A stretch of DNA of 64,000 bases from Zygnema cylindricum (taxonomy: Eukaryota > Streptophyta > Zygnematophyceae > Zygnematales > Zygnemataceae), in NCBI GenBank assembly GCA_037447655.1, contig JBBHKE010001281.1:16039-80038 (forward strand), read 5' to 3'. The first letter of the stretch is position 1, and every line of letters begins with the position of its first letter. The notes beneath the pieces were generated by a model. That model was not told the origin of the DNA and ran no database searches. It saw only the letters and a list, made by a program, of their open reading frames with translations. The position numbers and the translations under genes are program-made. Shown piece by piece: positions 9,836 to 20,972 of this stretch.

Positions 9836-12605
9836 CTCTAGGGTACCAAACTTTAATGGAACTGGCTTCATATACTGGGAAAGTATGATGATAGGAGCTC
9901 TATGCGAAAAAAGGTTTTGGGGGATAGTGAGTGGACGATTGGGGCGTCCATCAAGTCTTGGAATTCCTCCAGGGTTTGGAGGAAGCAGATTCACCAGGAA
10001 AGAGGATTCACCTTCAACGGAGGAAACAAAGGAAGGAGAGGTGGTGGACAAAGGAAAGGAGAAGGAGGCGACCACACCAATAGCAACTGGTTTAGCATTC
10101 ATGTCACCTATTCCGAGGAACGAGGAGAATGATACTGAAACCTGGGACTTCAACAATATGGCGGCAAAGCACTTCATCCTACGCCATCTCACTCAAGGAC
10201 TTGAATGTCCTCATTTGTAGGTAGAAAGGGCATCCGATCTTTGGATGGCTCTCATAGAGATGTACCGAAGTGGTACAATTCAGCAACAACAGTAGGCTGA
10301 TCAGAAAGTTAAGGCGTATGTATACAAAGGGGGGAAGATGTTGGATTTTTGCAATGAGCTTGCTACACTCTTCATGGATCTAGAGAGTTCGGGAAAAGAT
10401 TTTAGTGAAAAAGAAAAGGTTAACTGTTTATTGATGAAGTTACCTGATGAGTTCGTGAACATAGTTTACCGTGTGCAGGACTTGCCTGACTCAAGGTGGA
10501 TATGGAACTCAGTGGTAGGGATGATTCTCGTTCAAGAGAATACAATTGAGATCCGAAGGGGAGGAAAGAGTGGCCAAGCCTTGGCAACAGCGACTGATTG
10601 GAGGAACAGGGATTCCCGAAAACCGGTCGGAAACTATGGGGGTAGGGAGCAGAAAAAACAGGCCGATGAGTTCGAACCAAGGGCTCCCAAAAGACTATGT
10701 CATTTTTGTAAGAAACCGGGGCACTATATGGCAGAGTGCACTAAGCTAACCGAGCTTCGGTTAAAGGAGGGGCAGACCGGTGGTACCCCGAGAGGAAAGA
10801 AAAAGGCCCTTGTCACACAGGTACTTGAGGCTGAAACCGAGGACGAGGACGATGAGCTCCTTTTGGATGAGGAGTTGGAGGCGAAAAATGAGGTCAAAAT
10901 TCCACGAAGGCAGAAAAGTGCTTACGGTGGATTGAAAGGTGAAGCAGGCTGGATTGTAGATTCAGGTGCTTCCATGCACATGTGTAAGGATAGACACCTT
11001 GTTCACTAAGATAAGAAAGATTCCCACCGTAGAGATAGAGTACGGGGATGGGAGGATAGTCACCACTACTCTTGTAGGATCGGTAGATCTAAAAGTGTTA
11101 GTGGAAGGAAAGACATCCATATTAACATTCTCCAATGTATTGTTTATTCCGGAGCTGAACAAAAATCTTATCTCTACATCAGTATTAGATGATAAGGGTT
11201 TTTTTACTAGCACTAGGGAATGAGTCTTAATTGCTAGTTTTGAGGATGATGTCTATTTCATTGCTGAGAAAGGTAGCCATGGGATGTTTAGGCTGATCTT
11301 AAGTAATGAAAAGAAGAAACTTTATTATCATGGTGTTCATGATATTATGATGTGGCATAAGAGGCTTGGGCATGTGAATCTAGATAAGTTAAGAGAGATG
11401 AAAAAGATGGGAGTGGTGGAAGGGATTCAGTTCGGTGAGAGTGATGATATAAGTGATTGTAGTGGATGTGCTCAAAGTAAAGCACACAGGTTACCCTTTC
11501 CTAAGCCAGCCACCTATAAGGGAGAAAAAATTTTAGATCTAGTACACACAGATATTTGGGGACCGGCTAAAGTGCCCTCACCGGGGGGGAAGAGATTTAT
11601 GATGACTATAACTGATGATATGTCTCAAGATTCCCGGGTATATTTTTTGAAAAACAAGTCCGAAGCTGAGGATTGTTTTAGACAATATAAAGCATGGAGC
11701 GAAAAACTCCATGAAACTCCAATCAAGAGAGTAAGGAGTGACAATGGTGGAGAGTATACTTCTAACCAGTTTGGGGATTTTATGAGGGAAGATGGGGTTC
11801 AACACCAAAAGACAGTTCCAGAAAATCTTGAACAGAATGGGGTAGCTGAGAGGTTAAATAGAACACTAAGTGATAGTGCTTGAAGTATGTTGTCAGATAA
11901 AAGGATAGGGAAAAGGTTTTGGGCAGAAGCAATGAACTGTGCTAATTACCTCAAGAATAGAGTTCTTACTTCAGCTATAAAAGATCAAACACCTTATGAG
12001 AGATGGACAGGCCGAAAACCAGACATATCTCACTTAAAGGTTTTCGGCAGTCAAGTGTTCAGTCTAGATACTGATCGGTCCAATTGGAAGCTAGATCCTA
12101 AAGGAAAACCAGGATACTTATTAGGATATGATGAGGTGTTAAAGGATATAGAGTTTATGATCTAAAAAGGGAAGATATAATCTTAGTAAAGCATCTAGTA
12201 GTTATGGATGAAGGAAAGTCTGTAGATCCCTTCAAATATACGAAGTCAGTAAAAATCAGATTTGAGTCAGAAAATTCCGATGACTTTGAGCTTCCTAACT
12301 ATCCAGGTTTTAGAGAAGATGACATTCTTGCAGGAACAAATCAGACTGAAAAGGACTCGGCTGTGGAAACTCCAGTGACAACTCTACTCGAAGCGGAAGA
12401 CGTGGTGGAAATTGATTCGGAATCAAGGGATAGGGGAGAAGCCGAGTTTGTTCGAAAGAATCCAAGAGAACCATCTATTCCGGCCTCAAATTTTGAGGGG
12501 GGGAGGAGAAGTAGCAAAAGACTGCAAGAAAAACAGGTTAATAACAAGGTAACTAAACTATCTCATCAAGATGAACCTCAAACTTATGGAGGACCTCAAA
12601 AAACC
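9826..12605 (+). pseudogene. Copia 1 gag-protease-integrase (broken)
   Basis: The frame opens at ATG 9826 inside the primer site (MGPPSRVPNFNGTGF). It runs through Gag with TAG stops at about 10218 and 10291, a CCHC knuckle near 10700 (CHFCKKPGHYMAEC), and a protease active site DSGAS near 10963. A shift at about 10990-11005 follows. Next come the pre-integrase HKRLGH motif near 11357 and the integrase core with SDNGGEYTS near 11735 and EQNGVAERLNRT near 11830. TGA stops interrupt at 11221 and 11881. A further shift lies near 12165, and the acidic linker after integrase runs to about 12590. The polyprotein would package and integrate the element, but this copy cannot encode it whole. Confidence 0.9.
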
Positions 12606-12988
12606 CTAAAAACCCTAGCAAACAACAAAAGGTTATTGCTCAGTCCACCATGGAGGCTGAGTATATGGCCTCTTGCTCTGCTGTAAAAGAATTGATGTGG
12701 GTCAAGTCTTTGCTTGGTGAGCTTGGTCACCTTAAGAGTGGTGTGCAGAAAATATTTTGTGATAATCAGGCAGCAATCGCTATTTCTGACAATCCTAAAC
12801 ACCATTTTAAAGCCAAACACATGGACATCAGACTCAGCTTTGTTAGAGGGAAAGTAGAAAACAAAATAATCAGTTTAGAGTACAGACCAGATAGTGAGAT
12901 AGTAGCAGATATGATGACCAAACCTGTGCCTTCCCCTAAGCTAATTTTTTGCAGGGAGAAGTGTGGTCTGAAATTAAAGATTGACTAG
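12606..12988 (+). pseudogene. Copia 1 RNase H remnant
   Basis: The reading frame from 12650 begins in the RNase H domain (MEAEYMASCSAVKE; FCDNQAAIAIS; HMDIRLSFVR) and ends in the usual Copia C-terminus at 12988. The upstream reverse transcriptase is absent: sequence jumps from the linker (TTATGGAG) to AGCAAACAAC across a ~25-bp filler that includes AAACCCTAAAAACCCTA. Comparison with 20973-22535 on the other strand shows more than 1 kb is missing. Confidence 0.85.
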
Positions 12989-13001
12989 AAAATAAGGGGA
13001 G
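12988..13001 (+). other. Copia 1 polypurine tract
   Basis: GAAAATAAGGGGAG immediately precedes the 3' LTR at 13002. The same motif is found in inverse at 20960-20973 beside the 3' LTR of Copia 2. Confidence 0.75.
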
Positions 13002-14051
13002 TGTAGAAACTAATGGTTTTATTAGTATTTTCTAGGTCTGAAAAGAAATATAGAAGTCGAGGCAGTCTATCTCTAACTTCTCTCTCCAACTCTCAAACTT
13101 GTCGCAGTCACTGAGAAATTGGAGAGGAAGCTAGAGCCATGGCTACCTTGGCTATCATGAGGTTTACGGGAATTTTATGTTAGGGTTTATTTATTTAATT
13201 AAAAGGTATGTGCTGGCGGCAGGATTTGATCCATGTACCTACCGGCCGGCAGATAAGAAATAGCCGGTAGCCTTAGCCGTTAAGTTTAGCAGTAGTGTTA
13301 CGTACTATATAGTTTGATATTTATTTAAATGGTTATGCGCGCGATAAACCATTTAACTGAAATGAATTACGGGATACATAGATCCAGTAAAATGTAAATG
13401 TACGACTTACAGTACGGACACAAATCAGTACCGCGCATTTGTTTCGTAAATGAAACAAATACCGCGCATGTATTTATTACGGCTACGATTAAAGCCGACT
13501 TTAATCGGACGGCCGAGATTAGCGCCGAGATCGCGAAGGAAGATTTCGGCGGTTTGTGGTCATCGCCACATCGGATGACACGTGGCGAAATTCCGTTGGA
13601 TTGTGGAATCTCCGGAGATTATGGCACCGAATCCGGATTTGACATGTGTCGACATTTTGGCCATGTCGTACAATGTCCGTACATAAAGTACACCCGCAAA
13701 TGTACTTTTGCGTACGGAACTCAATTCTGATTGGTTCCGTACATCAGTAGATAGAGTTTGTGAGAGAGATAGGACTTAGAAAAATTAGAAGATAGGACCC
13801 TCTCTCCCAGAGAGCTTCTGTACAAAAGGTCAATTTTGACCCTCCATAACTTACTGCTCAGGGGAGCAAATTCAGAGATTCTTTTTGCTATCGACTCAGG
13901 GGAGTCTTGCCTTCACAGGGGTGAAGTTGGTCAGAGTTTTTGTCTGCCAGGGTGGCAGTTATTTTTGCTTAAACACAAAGGGGTCAGGATTATCCTAGAG
14001 GCTTCTTGGAAGCTGTCCACTCTGAGGACTTATGGAGGTCTCAGAGTTACA
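13002..14051 (+). repeat. Copia 1 3' LTR
   Basis: 1050 bp, almost identical to 8771-9820, followed by the target duplication CCATG at 14052-14056. Confidence 0.93.
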
Positions 14052-14945
14052 CCATGTGATCCGGAGAACCGCACTGGAAGCATAGGCCATTTTGCCACCT
14101 CCGTTGGATTTCCTCGAGGACAAGTCATTGGTCTTGGTCTTGGTGGTTTTTTTCTTTTTCCCTAGGACGTTGACCGCCTCCTTATCCTCATTAATTGCGC
14201 CGAGCTCCATGGGGGTTGGACCTTCGTCTCGTCGGTTTCCTCTGCTACTGCTCGACCCGTAGTGATAAGGTCTCCGGAGGTTAAAGTCGACCGAGTCGGT
14301 CCGCTCCGCAAACTTGATGATTGCTGAGAGAGGGGGAGTTGTGCTTTCCCGAGCAAGCCATTGCTCCACATCTCTACGAATAGACGACTTAAGCCCCTTC
14401 ACGAAACGATCCACGGCTTCATCCTCCGTCATCGTAGGTATTCGAACCTTGCACTCCAAGAACCTCTGCGTAAACTCCATCACTGAAGTTCGTTGCTTCA
14501 ATACTGCGATCTTATCTCTCGCCGCCTTCACCGTGTTGACAGGGTGCCAACTGTCGCGGAGGAGTTGAACGAAGAGCGCCCAGACGGTCGATGACTCATC
14601 GTCCTCTACCAATGTTCTCCACCAAGCCCCCGCTGCCCCTTTAAGAAGACCACCCGCGTAGTGAATCTTCTCACGATCCGATAGGCTAAGAAAATTCTCG
14701 AGATAGTTCGCCACGGAGAATAGCCATGAGTCAAGGTTCTTGTGTCTTGCAGGGTCAAACTCGTCGGGAAGCCGTAATTTCGGTCTCCGGGAGTCTCTCT
14801 CGATGCCTCCATGAGGTCGCTCCCCTAGACGCGTCTCCAAGGCCATGACGGTGTTACTCAGCTGCGTATTCTGTAATCTCACACTTTCCAACTCCCTGAG
14901 AACTTGCGCCAACATTTCTGCAGTGGAAACACCGTGTTCATCCAT
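14052..14945 (-). CDS. gag: Gypsy A gag, cut by Copia 1
   Basis: The frame starts at ATG 14945 (MDEHGVSTAEMLAQVLREL), just 21 bases after the primer site. It encodes an N-terminal coiled-coil-like stretch (residues 10-45) and a retrotransposon Gag capsid domain at about residues 70-190 (WLFSVANYLE, AAGAWWRTL, TSVMEFTQRFLE). A Lys-rich linker follows at about residues 255-275. The zinc knuckle lies at 14040-14082 but is in a different frame from gag and is split by Copia 1; its last residues are in pol at 8769. The frame change must lie between about 14083 and 14128, because the knuckle frame has a TGA at 14125-14127. Gag would form the particle that packages element RNA. Confidence 0.88.
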
Positions 14946-14966
14946 GCTGTTGAGTCACGGGTAACA

Positions 14967-14978
14967 GCTTTGATACCA
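14967..14978 (-). other. Gypsy A primer-binding site
   Basis: On the minus strand this reads TGGTATCAAAGC, one mismatch from TGGTATCAGAGC. That is the complement of the 3' end of initiator tRNA-Met, and the site lies one base inside the 5' LTR. It is the standard primer site in Gypsy elements of plants. Confidence 0.85.
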
Positions 14979-14979
14979 G

Positions 14980-15475
14980 TGTAAAAGAGGTAACAACACC
15001 CCACAATACGGCACAATGCACAGCGGAAAACACCAAGGATCTCCCCGTAGCAACAGCAGGAGCACACAGAACTCGCAGACAGGGTTGAGCTTTATTAATT
15101 GAAAGAGAGTACAAGATTGCGCTAGCTGCGTAAGTCTATTTCAGGTCTACTTCCGGTCCCTTATTCACTAGGTCTACCTGTCTATTTAAACTAGCTAACT
15201 GCTGGTCAACTTAGTACTATACAGCTGTACACGTGGACCTTCGCGGCCAATCCAAGATCTATCCAAACTTCCTTCTAGAACTATACAGTTCAATCTACAC
15301 AATTGCGGCGTTGCTATGCTGCGCTGCTACGCCGCTGCGCTACTAGTTGCTACGCCGCTAAGTTGCTATGCTGCTATGCTGCGCTGGTCTGGAATCGCAG
15401 CTGCGCTGCTCTGAAATCGCAACTATAGCAGCCTAGCCCTAACTACTAAGTACCCAATTCTGTAACCCTGTTACA
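14980..15475 (-). repeat. Gypsy A 5' LTR
   Basis: 496 bp, TG..CA, near-identical to 2882-3377. It is followed by target duplication ATACC (15476-15480) and then the severed end of the hAT-type element, CAATATTA (15481-15488). Confidence 0.93.
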
Positions 15476-15488
15476 ATACCCAATATTA

Positions 15489-15945
15489 CAAATTACCATT
15501 TTCTCGCCGTACTCATTAAAAGGACGAAACCCTAAAATTGAGGGAAAGTTTGAAAAAAAAAAAAGACAAGAACAAGAACAAGCGGGCGCGGCTGATCATA
15601 TAGTACTTTTCAAAACTCCACGATTACGAGTGACTGTGTTCAAGTATGTATTTCTAAGGGTCTAACCCTAAAGAGTTAGCCAGATACATGGAACTGTTAA
15701 CTTTTCATATATGTAACTTTTTAGTTCAATATCATGTGCGAACTTTATGTTACATAGAATTCTAAATATAGAATTCGTATAGCCTACAAGCTGTACAATC
15801 GTACTTTTACGTTATGATTGTACCATTAGCGCAACGCCGAATATTGCGCCGATGAACTCACAAGCCTCACATTTGGACCCCTCAGTGGTATACTTCCCCA
15901 TTAGCTAATTAGAGATCTGAGCATCATCAAATTTAGGAAGTCTAA
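15489..15945. other. Unassigned spacer
   Basis: A short A-rich run at 15552-15575 and AT-rich DNA. I see no gene or clear repeat structure between the end of the hAT-type remnant and the decayed gag. Confidence 0.5.
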
Positions 15946-18900
15946 TTTGTCTCAACTGGGATTGAGACATCTATACTGTCTCAAAGCGGGGAGTAGGTTT
16001 ACAAGTGTCTTTGGTGACCGGCCTGCGATCCCCTCCTCCGCCTCCTTGCCTGCGTTCTTGCTGCTACCGGGATCTTTCTGCACGTTCTTTCTCAAACTCC
16101 TTTTGCTTGATAGCGAGTTCCAGGTTGAGCTCCCTGGGGCATCACTTCTACCCGTGACCGGTTTGGTTGCAGTTTAGGCAGTTGTATGGGTAAACGTTTT
16201 CATCCGCACCCATTGCAGGTTCGCGGTTGGTCTAAGCTTCCTCTTTCCCCTTAAGCTTCCGCAAAGTTTGGAGTTCTGTTTGTTCCTCTTGGTTAAGACA
16301 GGATTCCCCCGTGAAACGTGCTAATTTGGCTCGCGCCTTGCCGGTGTTAGCCTTTTCTCGGGCCTCGCTGTTTACAAAATGATCATATAACTTCATTGCA
16401 GCCAAGGAAATTTCTTATGCCGTAGGATTACTGTTGTGGATAGCTTGACTGGCATTCTATTTGTCGAGAGCAACCTATCTTGTTGGTCTGGACGAATTTC
16501 GAACAGCGACATAATATTTCGTGGCCATGGGTGGTGTGTCAACGGTAGACAACTTGGTTTTTTGACAAAAGCTCGAGAGGCGATTAAACAGCATGTGAGG
16601 AGTTTCATTTTTCAAACATCAACAGTCCGTGAACTCTTTGATTGCAGTTTCGTTCTTTTTTTGAATAAAAGAGTCTCCATGCATCCAAAAGAGTGGTGCG
16701 GGGAATTGGATTAGCAACCATCTAGGTGGCTGCCTCGGCGGCTTGCACGGCATGCAGATGATTGACATAGGCCCTACCTTGGGCCTACAGTTTCATGTTC
16801 AAAATTAAAGTGACGGTAACAATGACTGCTGCGGCGGCAGCCAGGTCGGCGGCTGCGTCTATGGCTTCGGGGTCAAGCACTGGATCTGAGATTTTGATGC
16901 TGAAGCCATCAGAAAGGGTTGGCTCTCCTTATAGTCGGCTAACGCTCCTCCTGCTTGATTGTTTACCATCATAGGAAAAAGATTGGTCTCAAAATCCGCG
17001 GGGATGGCCCCTCCCTGTATTTGTTGATTTCGGACAGCGTGAAGGATTTCCACAGCAATTCAAAATCAGAAAAAGCAATTTCCGAGTTGTCCCCTGCGAA
17101 GATCTGGATGTCCCCCATTCTTTTTATCCTCCTTGGTAGAGGTGGTAAACTGTGATGAGGCCTGTCTGGTGGGGCTGACAAACTGAGCCTGTGAGATTGC
17201 TCTGATATCAGCTACCTCGAGATCTGACCCGGCCCCTCCTCCAATAGGACGGATGGTAGCAGCAGCAATGCCATCCCCCCCCCCACTGAGGAAGGTCTTG
17301 CTCTTGAAGAAGATGGTTGGTCATCTGCTATTTTATATTTAGGAGAGGTTTCTTCTTCCCTGAGAACGGTCTCCACCGAGGGGATGTGAAGATGAGGTGG
17401 AGGTCCCCGGGGAAGGGATGTCGGCGAAGACGGTGACGATTGGAAGCTTGGAGGAGAAGGTGTCTGTCTCTTGAAGGGTGTCTGTTTCTTGGGCCGCCTA
17501 TGGGAACCCTCGGGAGGAGGAGTTCGAGTACTAGAGGATGGGGTTGCCTGTGAGGAGGTGAGTAAGCGGTGTATTTGTAAGGTAAGACAAGCGGATTCGG
17601 TGACCCACGGACTGCTGGAGCTGGATAAAAGGGTGGCGAAGGAGAAGAGGTAAGAGCAAGGGATTGTGGAGATTATCTACCTTGAGAAGCAGGAGGAGTG
17701 GATGCCCTCAAGGGAATGTGAACCCTTTCTTCTGGTCGTAATTCCACCAAGGCCTCTACTGCGAAGGCGTCTTTCACCGAAACAACAGTTAACACTCCTC
17801 GAGGAGAAGCGACAATGTTAAGAAGTATATCTGCACCCAAACCCTTCTCATTAGGTCTTGTGGCTCCACCCCCTTCCCGCTGAAGAGGGGTATCTTGGTC
17901 AATCTCCGAATGAGGTATCATTAGTGGCGTTTCCGTGATAGATGTGTGTTCCTCAACTAGTGCTCCAGAGTATGGTCCTGTCCCAGGGGATGTGAGCATG
18001 TGCCCACTGGGAAGTCCACGAGACCTAAGTCTTGCTTCTTGTATAAGGTTGAACTCTTGTTCCCATAAATCTCGCCTTTCCTTTCCTAAAGCCTCCCAAT
18101 CCACCGTAGCCGGTCCACCCCCCTCCCCCCCGAGCTTGACCATGTGCCTTCACAATTTTCACTTACTCTTGAGTCCTGCTAACCACTTTAGTCAAATCTG
18201 CAATCCCCATGCTCGAAATTTATGGATCTGTTTCTATGGTCCTCCACAATCCTCCCGGATGTCGAACGATTAGGGCAACTGGAGGAGGTTTTTTCTAGTG
18301 CAGTTGCCTCGGTAGGAGGGACCGTTTCTTCCTTAACAACCGGTGTGAACCTGCCTTTACTCTCATGGTGGTTGAACCGGTGCACTCTTTTGGGCTCTGG
18401 TAACCCCTGTTTGCTGGTTCCTTCCCACGCCTGGTCCCGAGAGGTCGCCCTGCTCCTCGACGGTCTGCTGGTGGCAGTGTCCTGAGATTGGATGGGCTGC
18501 TAGAGTGAAGTCGAAGGCATCCCCTGTTGCTCCCGGACTGAGGTTGAAGAGCTACTCCCAGACTGAGGTTGAAGAGCCACTCTTTGATGAACTGCTTAAT
18601 AATTCCACTACACCTCCCACTGGGCGTAAGATTATGGCTTGCTCTGACCTTGCTACCCGCTGCACCAACTCATTCTTAACCTTCAACTCATGGTGATTGT
18701 GAAGGGCTAAGATTTCTTTGCAACCTGGCCGATTAGGATCTGCTAAAATTTCGGAATCCATCTACATCTCCCCTATCGGTGCCTTAGATCTTAAATGGCG
18801 TCCCACTTCGGGAGGGTGACATTGGACCGATTACTTATGTGCCAAGCCCTTCGTGCATGATTTAGGGGATAATGTATGTCTCTCCTCCTTCTCCGCGGAC

Positions 18901-19180
18901 CTAGATCTGACCGCCTTGGACAAAGTTGGGAAATTCGCAGGGAAAAGACCGGATGAGGTGGAGGAGAGGGTTGCCTCTCTTGCTCTTTCGGAGGAGTCTT
19001 AACTACAGCAGGCTCAGGCATCATTCCTTTAAAAAATTGCTCTATGTTTAGAGTTGAGGTGAAAGGGAATGCTTCCTTGGGCACTTGTGACTTTTCCTCT
19101 TGTGCCACTGCTTCTTGCCTCTCCCGTTCTTCTAGACTGACACCAGAAAGATCCCTATCCCGAGCTTCTCCTCCGCCCAT
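15946..19180 (-). pseudogene. Decayed Gag-like polyprotein of LTR family X
   Basis: A run of minus-strand frames reads as one long, broken protein. It begins at ATG 19180 (MGGGEARDRDLSGVSLEER), continues at 18761-18552, 18385-18188, 18143-17673 and 17181-16859, and ends past 16160. Residues are polar, Pro/Glu-rich, with a possible capsid part near 17180-16860 (FAGDNSEIAFSDFELLWK). Near 16180-16140 a zinc knuckle CLNCNQTGHG..K..C can be read, with stops at two of its positions. A Glu/Arg-rich coiled segment follows it. Zinc knuckle position and context point to a retroelement Gag. No pol follows. The adjacent LTR-like block on its 5' side (19605-26920) suggests it belongs to family X. The assignment is moderate only. 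Confidence 0.5.
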
Positions 19181-19604
19181 GACTTACCGAAACAGATGAG
19201 CTAGATCTCTCTATAAAAGTACACCACCCTAAACAGCTATCCTTTTTAATGAAAGGGGACAGGGTGGCTTTTCAGTACTGTGCTTATCCACTGGAAGCCC
19301 ACTAAATGCTACACCCCCTACCACTCTCCAAAGAATAGAAAGGAAATGCGAGTCGTCTGATCCGGCCCACAAGAAATCCGGACAAAAACCCAAAGACGAC
19401 CACAAGAATGTGCAAATAACTCCCACGCAGAAATATAGAAACAATAAAAATCGGCTCTTTCAGATTAAACAATATCATCTTGCCCAGAGAATGGAAATAA
19501 GATATAAGTAAATGATAATGGTGAAGCAAGCAAACATACCCCGGAGTGCAACGATGACCAAACTCAGAAGAAGGAAACTCTCCCAATGGCCCCGAAGACA
19601 GGTA
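19181..19604 (-). other. Probable leader of family X element
   Basis: Non-coding stretch between the presumed gag start (19180) and the LTR-like block X (from 19605). I could not identify a convincing tRNA primer site at the junction, which leaves the LTR interpretation open. Confidence 0.35.
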
Positions 19605-19903
19605 TGAGTCTCCCTCACCCCTCGGTTCCGCCGTACGGATCCGACAAGACTCTTCTAAGTTTCAAACAGCGAAAGTCCAAACCGCCCAAAGAGAGAATAG
19701 TGCCAACCACCCACCCGAGCTACGGTCTCCACAAAAGACAATCCAAAACAAAGATGGCAATAGAGTCCACGACACTATGCAACACTTCTCCAACATAAAG
19801 ATTGATTTAATTCTCTGGGGGTTTTCTCATGAGACAGTAGTGAAAAAGCAACATGTCTCCTTTGGCCCCAAGTGCATTCTACAGCCAAAGTTTGTCCTAC
19901 TGT

Positions 19904-19908
19904 AGGTG
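19904..19908. repeat. Target duplication AGGTG of Copia 2
   Basis: AGGTG at 19904-19908 and 26363-26367 bracket Copia 2 exactly. Confidence 0.85.
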
Positions 19909-20959
19909 TGAAACTCTAAGACCTCCATAAGTCCTCAGAGTGGACAGCTTCCAAAAAGCCTCTAGGATAATCGTGACCCCTTTGTGTTTCAGCAAAAACA
20001 ACTGCCACCCTGGCAGACAAAAACTCTGACCACCTGTACCCTTGTGAAGGCAAGACTCCCCTGAGTCGATAGCAAAAAGAATCTCTGAATTTGCTCCCCT
20101 GAGCAGTAAGTTATGGAGGGTCAAAGTTGACCTTTTGTACAGAAGCTCTCTGGGAGAGAGGGTCCTATCTTCTAATTTTTCTAAGTCCTATCTCTCTCAC
20201 AGACTCTATCTACTGATTAACGGAACCAATCAGATTACAGATCCGTACGCAAAAGTACAGCTGCCGGTGTACTTTATGTACGGACACTGTACGACACGAC
20301 CTAAATGTCCACATGTGGTATGTCCGGATTCGCTCCTTTGATCCTCGGAGATGCCGCGCTGCAATGTAACATCGCCACGTGTCATCCGATGTGGCGATGC
20401 CCACAAACCGCCGAATTCTTCTTCCGCGATCTCGGCGCTATTTCCAGCCGTCCGATTAAACTCGCATTTGATCGTAGCCGTAATAAATACATGCGCGGTA
20501 TTTGTTTGGCTTACGAAATCAATGCGCGGTATTGATTTCTTATCCGTACCATAATCCGTACTTTTACATTACCAGATCTATGTGTCCCGTAAATAGTTGC
20601 AGTTAAATGAATTATCCTACGTATTAATCTTTAATTAATTAACTTACTGTATAATACGTAAGACTACTTCTAGACTTAACGCCTAAGGTTACCGGCTAAA
20701 TACTGTCTGACGGCAAGCAAGTACCAGGATCAAATCCTGTGGCCAAACCCATTTCTTCTAGTAAATAATCCCCTAACTAATATATAAATTTCTCGTAAAC
20801 CTGAGGATAGCCTAGGTAGCCATGGCTCAAGCTTCCTTTCCAATTTCTCAATGACTGCGACAAGTTTGAGAGTTGAAGAGAGAAGTTAGAGGTAGACTGC
20901 CTCGGCTTCTTTATTTCAATTCAGACCTAGAAAATACTTTAAAACCATTTATTTCTACT
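19909..20959 (-). repeat. Copia 2 3' LTR
   Basis: About 1051 bp, homologous to 25314-26362 and to the Copia 1 LTRs. It contains the T-arm-like block near 20690-20745 (CCAGGATCAAATCCTG) on the plus strand, which is the antisense strand of the LTR. Confidence 0.9.
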
Positions 20960-20972
20960 CTCCCCTTATTTT

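Larger units (their letters stand above)
8771..14051 (+). mobile_element. Copia 1: Ty1/Copia element nested in Gypsy A
   Basis: A plus-strand LTR retrotransposon with two 1050-bp LTRs (8771-9820 and 13002-14051; about 17 differences by eye), TGTAG..TTACA termini and perfect 5-bp target duplications. The internal region has a primer site at 9821, a gag-pol frame with zinc knuckle, protease and integrase, and RNase H. Almost the entire reverse transcriptase is deleted at about 12596-12610. Several stops and shifts are present, so it is non-autonomous. A related element (Copia 2, 19909-26362) retains the reverse transcriptase region. Confidence 0.94.
2882..15475 (-). mobile_element. Gypsy A: Ty3/Gypsy chromovirus with ORF3
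   Basis: A nearly complete LTR retrotransposon read on the minus strand. It has two 496-bp LTRs (2882-3377 and 14980-15475) that differ at only about seven positions by eye. A perfect 5-bp target duplication ATACC lies at 2877-2881 and 15476-15480. The primer site next to the 5' LTR fits the 3' end of initiator tRNA-Met, and a purine-rich tract abuts the 3' LTR. Sense order is 5' LTR, gag, pol (protease, RT, RNase H, integrase, chromodomain), ORF3, 3' LTR. It sits inside an hAT-type element and is itself interrupted by Copia 1 (8771-14051). Without Copia 1 it would be about 7.3 kb. Confidence 0.93.
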
